Positions 1 through 5,061 of a stretch of 5,061 nt of DNA are shown one piece after another. Below the pieces are notes generated by a model. The model was given only the letters and a program-made list of their open reading frames with translations, did not search any database and was not told the DNA's origin. Both the position numbers and the translations under genes were made by a program. Position 1 is the first letter of the stretch. Every line of letters starts with the position of its first letter. The stretch comes from Planctomycetaceae bacterium (GTDB taxonomy: Bacteria > Planctomycetota > Planctomycetia > Pirellulales > Lacipirellulaceae). The stretch is taken from positions 45,750 to 50,810 of the forward strand of contig PATG01000016.1 in the NCBI GenBank assembly GCA_002713555.1, read 5' to 3'.

Positions 1-561
1 ACCCCAATACAAAAAGATGCCGATAGGCGTCCTCAGGACCTACTCCAAGCTACTGGAAATCATGCTGCTAATAATGAACCCGAGCAGGAATTATGGCAAG
101 GCAAGTTTTCTAAAAAGTCCATGGTTGGTTCCTGGCTGGGGGCCGTTGCCTTTTCGCTGGGAATGTTTTTTGTAGCCGCCATTTCTCGCTTTAGTGGGCC
201 GGGTTGGCTTACCAGTCTAGTTGTGATTGTATTGGTTTGGCTAGGTTTATTGGCTCAGCTGTTGATCCGACAACTGAGTGAGCATTATTACCTTACCAAC
301 CAACGATTTATCCATGAAAGAGGTTTGTTGTGGAGAGAGATCAATTGCATTGAGGCTATAGATATTGATGATGTTTCGTTCCATCAAGGTCTGGTAGAAC
401 GATTGGTTGGTGTGGGTACGGTTTGTATCCGTTCAAGCGATCAGTCCCATCCAAAAATTGAATTGCCCGGTATAGAAGACGTCAATAGGATCGCCGATAT
501 GATTGACGGCGTGCGCCGTCACGAACGCCTCAAGCGGGGATTGCATGTCGAGGCTGTTTAG
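1..561 (+). CDS. Membrane-anchored bacterial PH-domain (DUF304/YdbS-like) protein, 5' partial
   Basis: The frame is open from base 1 to the TAG at 559-561, so 186 C-terminal residues are visible and the true start lies left of the window. The ATG at 121 is probably internal, because the preceding stretch (EQELWQGKFSKKS, about residues 28-40) looks like the conserved lead-in of this family. Two hydrophobic segments follow (about 45-62 and 69-89), joined by a short loop. A soluble domain at about 96-169 begins YYLTNQRFIHERGLLWREI and contains a VGVGTVCI strand and a closing IADMIDGV helix, the pattern of bacterial PH domains of the DUF304 type. The likely location is the inner membrane with the PH domain in the cytoplasm. 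Family members have no settled biochemical role; some are implicated in envelope functions. The gene converges on rpoN with 7 bases between stops, so there is no reason to link them functionally. The domain call is fairly sure; the function is unknown. Confidence 0.8.
   Translation, partial: TPIQKDADRRPQDLLQATGNHAANNEPEQELWQGKFSKKSMVGSWLGAVAFSLGMFFVAAISRFSGPGWLTSLVVIVLVWLGLLAQLLIRQLSEHYYLTNQRFIHERGLLWREINCIEAIDIDDVSFHQGLVERLVGVGTVCIRSSDQSHPKIELPGIEDVNRIADMIDGVRRHERLKRGLHVEAV
504..521. other. Strong 7-bp hairpin in the convergent 3' ends
   Basis: TGACGGC (504-510) and GCCGTCA (515-521) are perfect inverted repeats around a GTGC tetraloop. The hairpin sits inside the PH-domain gene, about 40 bases before its stop, and about 50 bases beyond the rpoN stop on the other strand. 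Neither strand has a T-run after it, so it is not a canonical rho-independent terminator. It could stabilise the 3' end of an rpoN transcript or slow polymerase, but it may be only a coding coincidence. Confidence 0.4.
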
Positions 562-568
562 TGGAGCG

Positions 569-2092
569 TTATTTTTTCGCTTCTGTCCAGTCGCGTCGTT
601 GTCGACTGCTGAGAATATTCATGGCCTTGCGGTACTTTGTCACAGTACGACGAGCAACCTTGATACCATGTTTCGCCAATTCCTCGACAAGTGCGTCGTC
701 GCTAAAGGGCTTGGATTTGTTTTCTCCGTCCACAATCGCCTGTAATTTCAACCGGACTTTGTCCCAGGCAACCTCTTCGCCGTCGGCACTTGTCGTCCCG
801 CCAACAAAAAATCGCTTGAGCGGAAATATGCCACGCGGCGATGCCATCCATTTGTCATCAACGGCACGGCTGACGGTCGTGACGTGCACGCCCACTTTGT
901 CAGCGACTTGCTGCATTTTAAGAGGTTCAATGAACTCGGGGCCTTGGTCCAAGAATTTGATTTGATGATCAACAATTGCCTGCACAACTCGTGTCAGAGT
1001 GCTGCGACGCTGCTCGATCGCTTCAATAAGCCATTGGGCAGCATTAATTTTCTTTTTTATGTATTCACAAGTTTCTTTATCATCGGTAGCAATTGCTTGC
1101 TGCAGCATGGCGCGATGGCTCGGGCTAATGTAGAGTGATGGCAAATCTCCATCCTCCAGTCGTACTTCGTAGCCACCCTCTTCCAGGCGGTCGATGTAGA
1201 CGTCTGGCGTAACGGTGGGAGCAAAGTTTTCATTGAACTCCGAACCTGGCTTGGGCTTTAAAGTGCGCAAATCTTCCCAGGATTCTTTGATCGTTTCGAT
1301 CGAAAATCCTGTTTTCTTTGAGATAAGAGGAAGGCGATTATTTTCCAGGTCTTCCAGGTGGTTTTCGATGAGCACTTGAAGCTCTTCATAAAATAAAAGT
1401 CCCGGTGTAAGTTGCATCAAGAGGCATTCTTTAAGGGACCGAGCTCCCACGCCAGGAGGATCTAACCGCTGGATAATGGCCAGGGCTTTCTCTGCCAATT
1501 TGAGTTGCTCTTCTTGCCACGTACTGGCATCGCCATTGAGATCCAGAGGAGGAGCAGTGATTAATTCTTCCAGGGGTGCTTTGAGGTAGCCATTGCTGTC
1601 AAGATTATAAATCACACGCTCGCACATGTGACGCAGATCATCTTCCAAATCGTACCAACTCAATTGATGCTGCAAGTAGTCCAATAATGATTCGGGACGC
1701 GAGACCATGTTTGCCATCGCATCGTGACGACGGTCAGATTCAGCATCTATTTGTCCACGTGAAGGACGGCTCCGCTCTTCGTAATCATCAGGAAGATTCT
1801 CGGCCATATTCATAAGCCGTTCAAAATCTTCTTCGTTATTCGTGTCATCCTTAACAACCAATTCGCGCTCTGCTTCACTGGGAGCGTCCGGGCTGACTTT
1901 ATCTTCCAGGGATGTTTCTAATTCACCTGTGGGCTCAACCTGATCGAGCACAGGATTATCTTCCATTTCCTGTTCAATGCGTTCCTGCAAAGCAATGATT
2001 GGCAACTGCAGGATCTCCATCGACTGGATCATCCGCGGTGCTAGCACCTGCTTTTGAGCCATCTGCATTTGTTGGCCAAAGGATAGTCGCAT
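569..2092 (-). CDS. rpoN: RNA polymerase sigma-54 factor RpoN
   Basis: This encodes 507 residues, close to the usual family length (about 480-500). Sigma-54 directs RNA polymerase to -24/-12 promoters and needs an AAA+ enhancer-binding activator to open DNA. Region I (about 1-50) is Gln/Leu rich (LSFGQQMQMAQKQVLAPRM, then ending EDNPVLD) and contacts activator and core. Region II (about 51-120) is acidic and variable. The core-binding domain follows (about 130-330), with LDPPGVGARSLKECL at 210-224 and LKPKPG at 278-283. A helix-turn-helix region lies near 391-429 (VADKVGVHVTTVSRAVDDKW, then GIFPLKRFF). The RpoN box, ARRTVTKYR (480-488), reads the -24 element and is intact; the usual form is ARRTVAKYR. 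The ATG at 2092 is chosen because region I begins immediately; no Shine-Dalgarno sequence precedes it. It lies downstream of dnaX-ybaB on the same strand but after a 263-base gap with its own candidate promoter, so separate transcription is likely. Codons 345-347 form an A AAA AAG slippery heptamer (see findings). Confidence 0.97.
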   Translation of the reverse strand: MRLSFGQQMQMAQKQVLAPRMIQSMEILQLPIIALQERIEQEMEDNPVLDQVEPTGELETSLEDKVSPDAPSEAERELVVKDDTNNEEDFERLMNMAENLPDDYEERSRPSRGQIDAESDRRHDAMANMVSRPESLLDYLQHQLSWYDLEDDLRHMCERVIYNLDSNGYLKAPLEELITAPPLDLNGDASTWQEEQLKLAEKALAIIQRLDPPGVGARSLKECLLMQLTPGLLFYEELQVLIENHLEDLENNRLPLISKKTGFSIETIKESWEDLRTLKPKPGSEFNENFAPTVTPDVYIDRLEEGGYEVRLEDGDLPSLYISPSHRAMLQQAIATDDKETCEYIKKKINAAQWLIEAIEQRRSTLTRVVQAIVDHQIKFLDQGPEFIEPLKMQQVADKVGVHVTTVSRAVDDKWMASPRGIFPLKRFFVGGTTSADGEEVAWDKVRLKLQAIVDGENKSKPFSDDALVEELAKHGIKVARRTVTKYRKAMNILSSRQRRDWTEAKK

Positions 2093-2149
2093 GGAATTGA
2101 TTTTTGGGTACTGGAAATAAAGGATAATCAGCTTTTACGAACCTTCTGT

Positions 2150-2179
2150 AGCATAATGCAGTTCCCCGCCGAAGGTCAA
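2150..2179 (-). promoter_or_regulatory. Candidate sigma-70-type promoter for rpoN
   Basis: On the minus strand TTGACC (2174-2179; 5 of 6 matches to TTGACA) is followed after 18 bases by TATGCT (2150-2155; 4 of 6 matches to TATAAT). The expected start site lies near 2143, giving a leader of about 50 bases to the rpoN ATG. It is the best promoter-like pair seen in the ybaB-rpoN gap. It is inferred from sequence only. Confidence 0.45.
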
Positions 2180-2318
2180 ACTTGGCAGTAAAGCGTCACC
2201 AGAAGCATTGCTGGAGTTACCCGATGCTATCAGGCGCAGCAAAACATGCAATCCCTGGCAATTCTACCTTACGGCTAGCCCGGATTAAGTTTCCTGAGAG
2301 GCACCTAGCGTTGAAACC

Positions 2319-2334
2319 TGCAGATTTTTGGCCA
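2319..2334 (-). promoter_or_regulatory. Weak sigma-54 (-24/-12)-like site upstream of rpoN
   Basis: The minus strand reads TGGCCAAAAATCTGCA. It has the invariant GG and GC dinucleotides with the required 10 bases between them, plus TGGC and TGCA matches. The inner bases differ from the TGGCACG-N4-TTGC consensus. It lies about 230 bases upstream of rpoN and overlaps the TTTGGCCAAA palindrome, so the match may be accidental. No enhancer-like repeat was recognised upstream. Confidence 0.15.
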
Positions 2335-2355
2335 AATGGGTTGAGTATTCAGGCT

Positions 2356-2718
2356 TTAATCGGTGAGTGGGTTTTCACCCGTTTGTTCCAGCGCATCGCT
2401 GAGGCCCGGGATATTGAGTCCGCCTGTGAGGGATTGCATTTGTTCGGCATGAAGCTGTTTGGCCTTGGCTTGTGCCGAATTGAAAGCTGCAGGCAGTAAG
2501 TCTTCAAGCAATTCACGATCCTGTTTTTCGATTAGACTTGGATCGATACGAACTGCTAAGACCTCTCCCAACCCATTGGCTTCGATTTCGACCATGTCAG
2601 CACCAGCGCTACCGGTGACGCGTTTTTTCTTGAGCTCATCCGAAAGCTCTTGCATTTTGCTGCCCATTTCCTGGGCCTGTTTCATGAGATTGCCAATATT
2701 TCCTAAGCCCTTAAACAT
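2356..2718 (-). CDS. ybaB: YbaB/EbfC-family nucleoid-associated DNA-binding protein
   Basis: This encodes 120 residues, slightly longer than the usual 100-110. YbaB/EbfC proteins are small cytoplasmic dimers that bind DNA and associate with the nucleoid. The N-terminal helix MFKGLGNIGNLMKQAQEMGSKMQEL (about 1-32, ending in a KKK cluster) is characteristic. It is followed by the central sheet with VTGSAGADMVEIEANGLGEVLAVRIDP (34-60), where NG-GEV-V-IDP is the family signature. A second long helix (about 66-92, LLEDLLPAAFNSAQAKAKQL) and the typical short C-terminal LTGGLNIPGL (97-106) complete the fold. The ATG at 2718 has a good ribosome binding site, AAGGA, 5 bases upstream. It lies 81 bases downstream of dnaX on the same strand, the widely conserved dnaX-ybaB arrangement, and is probably co-transcribed with it. 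Its link to replication or repair is inferred from that conserved neighbourhood. Confidence 0.95.
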   Translation of the reverse strand: MFKGLGNIGNLMKQAQEMGSKMQELSDELKKKRVTGSAGADMVEIEANGLGEVLAVRIDPSLIEKQDRELLEDLLPAAFNSAQAKAKQLHAEQMQSLTGGLNIPGLSDALEQTGENPLTD

Positions 2719-2723
2719 GGGAG

Positions 2724-2728
2724 TCCTT
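2724..2728 (-). promoter_or_regulatory. Ribosome binding site of ybaB
   Basis: AAGGA on the minus strand lies 5 bases before the ybaB ATG. It is the only clear Shine-Dalgarno sequence in the window; rpoN and dnaX lack one. It supports the chosen ybaB start and suggests that ybaB is initiated independently of dnaX translation. Confidence 0.7.
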
Positions 2729-2799
2729 TTAGTTTGAGGATTGCCTGATAATTATTGGTGCTGAAAAATCTATTCCATGGAGCAGGTCGCGAGATTCAT

Positions 2800-4686
2800 T
2801 TACGTGGGCGCTTTTTTCTCGGGCGGTACGTAGCGAAGTTGTGTCGGGTCGCAGTCGAAGAGTTCCATCGCCTGTTTCACAAATGGTCGCGTGGCTAGGT
2901 CCGCCTGTTGTTGCCGACGGGATTTCGTTTTAATTTTGGGTTGCTGTGGAGAAGCGATTCGGTTACGCGTGTGTAGTACAAGGACAACTTTGGTACCGCA
3001 AGTGACTTGCAAGGCGTTTTCCAGGCGTGTGCGGTTATTTGCTTTTTCGCAGTACTCTCGATGGAAATTCTCGGCAAAGTAGAGTTTCAAACGGCCCTGC
3101 TCATCAACGAGAACCTCGTCGGCCTCGGCTGCGTGATCCATCAGCATACCCGTGAGTGATTCCAGAGTACGTTTCCAGATAGATTCGGCATTGTCTGGTG
3201 AAAGGGTCAGGGTAGCCATGGCCTTTGTAGGCGGAATCTCTTCGGCAAGAGCAGCAGCACTTGCAGGTGGCTGCAAAGGGACGTTGCTGGCGTGCTCGGT
3301 GGCAACCTTCTGTGGGGATAAGTCAGCGGAAGGGGAACCCGGGCCCGCATTGGAAGTGCCCTGAGAAGACGGTGCAGCCGCCAAAGAGGTAGTAGGAGAG
3401 TCGTTAGGAGTCGGGTCTGTGTCCCGACCCGTGGTTGCGATTTCAGGGCCGTTTTTTTTTACGAGGGTTTTGGGAGTGGTAGGCCGTACTGCAGCAGTGG
3501 GGGAGGTTTTTAATTGTTGGATGAGGTCCGCCAAGTCGTCCAAATTTTCAAGGTGACAAATCCGCACAAGAGCCATTTCGAGCAATGTACGCGCGTGTGT
3601 GCTGACTCGCATGCGCGCCGCCGTTTGGTCAAGTATTTGTACGATTGCCAAAAGCGTCTGGATACCCAACTGCTCAGCAATATTTTGGATTTCACGAAAT
3701 TGCCCCGGTAGTGCATTGAGCATGCGCTCCGGATCACAGCCAACGGCCTGGGTCATGGCATCTCGGAAATAGCCAAGCAACTGATCCAAAAGCTGGCTTA
3801 CCTCGGCCCCCTCAGCAATTGCACTTTCCAATTCAACCAATGCACGTGCTGCATCGTGTTGGACAAGTGGAGCAACGAGCTGGCTTAATCGGGTTGCCGG
3901 AGCGATGCCCAGCATGGTTGTTACATCAGCCGATGTAATTGTCTGCGTGCCCGTAGAGAGCAATTGTTCAAGGAGGGACTGACTATCACGCATGGAACCA
4001 GCAGCACGCATGGCCAGGATATGCAGGGCATCTTCTTCGGCAGTGGCACCTTCGCTTTGTGCAATCTGTTGCAATCGTGCTTGAATGCTGGCCGTCTCGA
4101 TACCTGCAAAATCATATCGCTGGCAACGCGATAAAATAGTAACCGGAATCTTATTTGGCTCAGTGGTTGCGAAAATGAATTTTACGTGCTCCGGCGGTTC
4201 TTCGAGCGTTTTTAGAAGCGCATTGAAGGCCTCTTTGGTAAGCATATGGACTTCGTCAATGATGTAGATCTTAAAGCGGGCTCGGCTTGGTCGCATGGCG
4301 ACGTTTTGTCGGAGCTGACGAATTTCGTCAATTCCCCGATTACTCGCACCGTCGATCTCCAATACGTCAACATCGTCTCCCGTGCTTACGCTTTGGCAAA
4401 GCTCACACTTATTGCAGGGAGTTGGAGAAGTGCCTTGAGAGCAATTGAGTGCCTTGGCAAGAATTCGGGCTGCCGAGGTTTTGCCCACCCCCCTCGCCCC
4501 GGTAAAGAGATAAGCATGGCCAACACGGCCACTGGCAATGGCTTTGGAAAGTGCTTGCGAAACATGTTGCTGACCGATCAGTTCCTCGAAGGTCTGCGGT
4601 CTATAGCGTCTGGCAACAACGACATATTCCTGGTCATTTTTGTCAGAATTACTGATTTCAAGGCTAGGTTCAGGAGTATCAGTCAT
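2800..4686 (-). CDS. dnaX: DNA polymerase III subunit tau (and probably gamma), clamp-loader ATPase DnaX
   Basis: This encodes 628 residues, close to E. coli tau (643). DnaX forms the ATPase core of the clamp loader that places the beta sliding clamp on primed DNA; tau also bridges to the polymerase and helicase. After a short acidic leader (1-20) comes VVARRYRPQTFEELIGQQHV (22-42). Then follow Walker A GARGVGKT (63-70), a zinc site with Cys82, Cys91, Cys94 and Cys97, Walker B IIDE (142-145), sensor 1 ATTEP (173-177), the SRC motif with its arginine finger (186-188) and sensor 2 GSMRD (230-234). The collar domain ends near 392. A Pro/Ser/Thr/Ala-rich linker (about 395-490) leads to a C-terminal tau domain (about 497-575) and a basic tail. 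All catalytic residues are present. The ATG at 4686 lacks a Shine-Dalgarno sequence but fits the domain start. An A9 run at codons 409-412 can yield a 414-residue gamma form. ybaB follows. Confidence 0.97.
   Translation of the reverse strand: MTDTPEPSLEISNSDKNDQEYVVVARRYRPQTFEELIGQQHVSQALSKAIASGRVGHAYLFTGARGVGKTSAARILAKALNCSQGTSPTPCNKCELCQSVSTGDDVDVLEIDGASNRGIDEIRQLRQNVAMRPSRARFKIYIIDEVHMLTKEAFNALLKTLEEPPEHVKFIFATTEPNKIPVTILSRCQRYDFAGIETASIQARLQQIAQSEGATAEEDALHILAMRAAGSMRDSQSLLEQLLSTGTQTITSADVTTMLGIAPATRLSQLVAPLVQHDAARALVELESAIAEGAEVSQLLDQLLGYFRDAMTQAVGCDPERMLNALPGQFREIQNIAEQLGIQTLLAIVQILDQTAARMRVSTHARTLLEMALVRICHLENLDDLADLIQQLKTSPTAAVRPTTPKTLVKKNGPEIATTGRDTDPTPNDSPTTSLAAAPSSQGTSNAGPGSPSADLSPQKVATEHASNVPLQPPASAAALAEEIPPTKAMATLTLSPDNAESIWKRTLESLTGMLMDHAAEADEVLVDEQGRLKLYFAENFHREYCEKANNRTRLENALQVTCGTKVVLVLHTRNRIASPQQPKIKTKSRRQQQADLATRPFVKQAMELFDCDPTQLRYVPPEKKAPT
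3412..3431 (-). other. Hairpin downstream of the dnaX slippage site
   Basis: CGGGTC and GACCCG form a perfect 6-bp stem around an 8-base loop in the dnaX mRNA. It begins 20 bases after the A9 run and 12 bases past the -1 frame TGA. That is farther than the usual 5-9 base spacing of ribosomal frameshift stimulators. An alternative 5-bp register (TCGGG with CCCGA) exists. It may have no role in frameshifting. Confidence 0.35.
3452..3460 (-). other. A9 slippage site in dnaX (gamma/tau switch)
   Basis: The mRNA reads GTA AAA AAA AAC, nine consecutive A, at codons 409-412, between the clamp-loader core and the linker. In the -1 frame (one extra A in the transcript, or a ribosome slipping back one base) the sequence continues AAA CGG CCC TGA. 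The product then ends Lys-Arg-Pro at 414 residues, with its TGA at 3443-3445. The +1 frame instead stays open for about 80 codons. E. coli makes its 431-residue gamma by ribosomal frameshifting, and Thermus thermophilus uses transcriptional slippage on an A9 run. No Shine-Dalgarno-like stimulator was seen upstream, which favours the Thermus-like route. Its use in this organism is inferred. Confidence 0.7.
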
Positions 4687-4724
4687 CGAAGCTCGAAACT
4701 ATTTATTGAGTAGGACCGAAGCAG

Positions 4725-4870
4725 GAGAACTGCAAAGTTAAAAACCACCAGGGTCACTAAAAACACAAAGTTTGCGTCATTTAAATTACCGCGGATTTCC
4801 AAGGTTTTGATCCTGTTTCTTTTGTGGCCTTTGTGTACAACGTGGCTAGAAAAAGGACTTTGCAGTTCTC
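4725..4870. repeat. 146-base intergenic element with 14-base terminal inverted repeats
   Basis: GAGAACTGCAAAGT (4725-4738) and ACTTTGCAGTTCTC (4857-4870) are perfect inverted repeats. Inside them the arms are loosely symmetric: the left arm carries CCACCAGGGTCACTAAAAAC then ACAAAG, and the right arm carries CTTTTGTGGCCTTTGTGTAC then AACGTGG. This is the degenerate 'CCACnaaGGnCACnaAGnnCACAAAG' motif often seen in intergenic repeats of planctomycetes and some other bacteria. The centre contains TTTAAATTACCGCGGATTTC. No transposase is present, so it is either a non-autonomous (MITE-like) element or an RNA-folding repeat. It ends 38 bases before the dnaX ATG and occupies most of the dnaX leader or promoter region. 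Confidence 0.6.
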
Positions 4871-4899
4871 TTGTAGAACCGAGGCTATTATTCTTGTAG

Positions 4900-4935
4900 A
4901 AAAAAGCCGTGTGTCTTGCCAAGTTCCATACGGCT
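4900..4935 (-). terminator. Rho-independent terminator after the right-hand minus-strand gene
   Basis: On the minus strand AGCCGT and ACGGCT form a perfect 6-bp stem (4930-4935 with 4905-4910), extended by two more pairs (TG with CA) after one mismatch. The stem is followed directly by TTTTTT. It starts about 40 bases after the TAA at 4978-4980. The T-run on one side only makes it directional. It separates the right-hand gene from dnaX and implies that dnaX has its own promoter. Confidence 0.7.
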
Positions 4936-4977
4936 CATCGAATAAGGGACCACATCCTAAGATTCGAATCGCAAAAA

Positions 4978-5061
4978 TTATATAGAGCCTTCAGCAACAG
5001 AGCCTTCAGCAACAGAGCCTTCAGCAACAGAGCCTTCAGCAACAGAGCCTTCAGCAACAGA
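4978..5061 (-). CDS. C-terminal end of an unidentified protein with VAEGS pentapeptide repeats, partial
   Basis: Reading the minus strand from the right edge gives Ser, then five perfect Val-Ala-Glu-Gly-Ser units, Ile and a TAA at 4978-4980; only 27 residues are visible. Three points support coding: the repeat unit is a multiple of three, the frame closes cleanly just after the repeats, and a good terminator follows about 40 bases later. The repeat would be an acidic, small-residue C-terminal tail. No domain is visible, so no function can be given. One other minus-strand frame (Leu-Leu-Lys-Ala-Leu units) is also open, and the whole could be a noncoding tandem repeat, so confidence is moderate. 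Confidence 0.45.
   Translation of the reverse strand, partial: SVAEGSVAEGSVAEGSVAEGSVAEGSI
4984..5061. repeat. Perfect 15-base tandem repeat, at least 5 copies, running off the edge
   Basis: The unit AGAGCCTTCAGCAAC occurs five times without a mismatch (4984-5058), followed by the first three bases of a sixth copy at the window edge. Perfect identity suggests recent expansion or active slippage, so copy number may vary between strains. Changes by whole units would not alter the reading frame. Confidence 0.95.

Larger units (their letters stand above)
2093..2355. other. Intergenic region between ybaB and rpoN
   Basis: These 263 bases hold no supportable gene. They contain the candidate rpoN promoter (2150-2179) and a perfect 10-base palindrome TTTGGCCAAA (2327-2336) about 20 bases after the ybaB stop. 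Overlapping the palindrome is a loose -24/-12-like string. No clear rho-independent terminator follows ybaB. recR, which often follows ybaB in the dnaX-ybaB-recR cluster, is not here, and I see no remnant of it. A plus-strand open frame beginning at a TTG (2182) continues opposite ybaB and is judged spurious. Confidence 0.6.
4687..4977. other. Intergenic region upstream of dnaX
   Basis: These 291 bases contain an inverted-repeat element (4725-4870) and a terminator (4900-4935) for the gene to the right. The dnaX promoter should lie between the terminator and the ATG, but I could not assign one. An AATAAT -10-like hexamer (minus strand, 4887-4892) has no matching -35. A TTGCAG/TACTCA pair with a 17-base spacer just upstream of the ATG is weak. 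A minus-strand open frame across 4683-4922 translates the repeat element and is judged spurious. Confidence 0.6.

Noticed and set aside
2182..2499. Plus-strand open frame of 105 codons starting at TTG
   Set aside because: It runs about 144 bases opposite the well-supported ybaB gene, has no recognisable domain and starts at TTG without a ribosome binding site.
2807..2816. A6G run near the end of dnaX (GAG AAA AAA GCG)
   Set aside because: It is in the wrong phase for an X XXY YYZ heptamer and only six codons before the stop, so slippage would change almost nothing.
4246..4713. Plus-strand open frame of 155 codons
   Set aside because: It lies antisense to the conserved ATPase domain of dnaX and its codons only mirror that gene.
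4683..4922. Minus-strand open frame of 79 codons upstream of dnaX
   Set aside because: It is a translation of the inverted-repeat element and the terminator, overlaps the dnaX start, and has the composition typical of spurious ORFs over such repeats.
4961..4970. GATTCGAATC, resembling a tRNA T-arm
   Set aside because: No acceptor, anticodon or D-arm sequences surround it on either strand; it is an isolated 10-base palindrome.
4984..5061. CRISPR array
   Set aside because: The 15-base units are directly adjacent with no spacers.

Overview
The window shows a compact housekeeping segment from what is probably a planctomycete or a relative. That assignment is inferred from the style of the DnaX, YbaB and sigma-54 proteins, the moderate GC content, the scarcity of Shine-Dalgarno sites (only ybaB has a clear one) and the 'CACAAAG'-type intergenic repeat. 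No rRNA, tRNA, CRISPR array or complete insertion sequence is visible.

Layout from left to right. (1) At 1-561 on the plus strand is the 3' part of a gene for a small membrane protein with two transmembrane segments and a bacterial PH (DUF304/YdbS-like) domain. (2) Converging on it with only 7 bases between stop codons is rpoN (569-2092, minus), encoding a full-length sigma-54 factor. (3) A 263-base gap (2093-2355) holds a good candidate sigma-70-type promoter for rpoN and a palindrome. (4) ybaB (2356-2718, minus) and dnaX (2800-4686, minus) form the classic dnaX-ybaB pair, 81 bases apart; recR, often third in this cluster, is absent and rpoN lies there instead. (5) Upstream of dnaX is a 146-base element with perfect 14-base terminal inverted repeats (4725-4870). 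(6) Beyond it, on the minus strand, are a rho-independent terminator (4900-4935), the extreme 3' end of another gene (stop at 4978-4980) and a perfect 15-base tandem repeat running off the right edge. Read on the minus strand, that repeat encodes (Val-Ala-Glu-Gly-Ser)n.

The most notable signal is inside dnaX: an uninterrupted A9 run (mRNA sense) at codons 409-412, just after the clamp-loader domains. A shift into the -1 frame there meets a stop after three residues and gives a protein of 414 residues, the size and domain content of a gamma subunit. This resembles the A9 slippage site of Thermus thermophilus dnaX. The window therefore probably encodes both tau and gamma from one gene. I found no evidence for a wholly new defence or mobile system. 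The less explained items are the inverted-repeat element in the dnaX leader, the VAEGS repeat and an in-phase A AAA AAG heptamer in rpoN.
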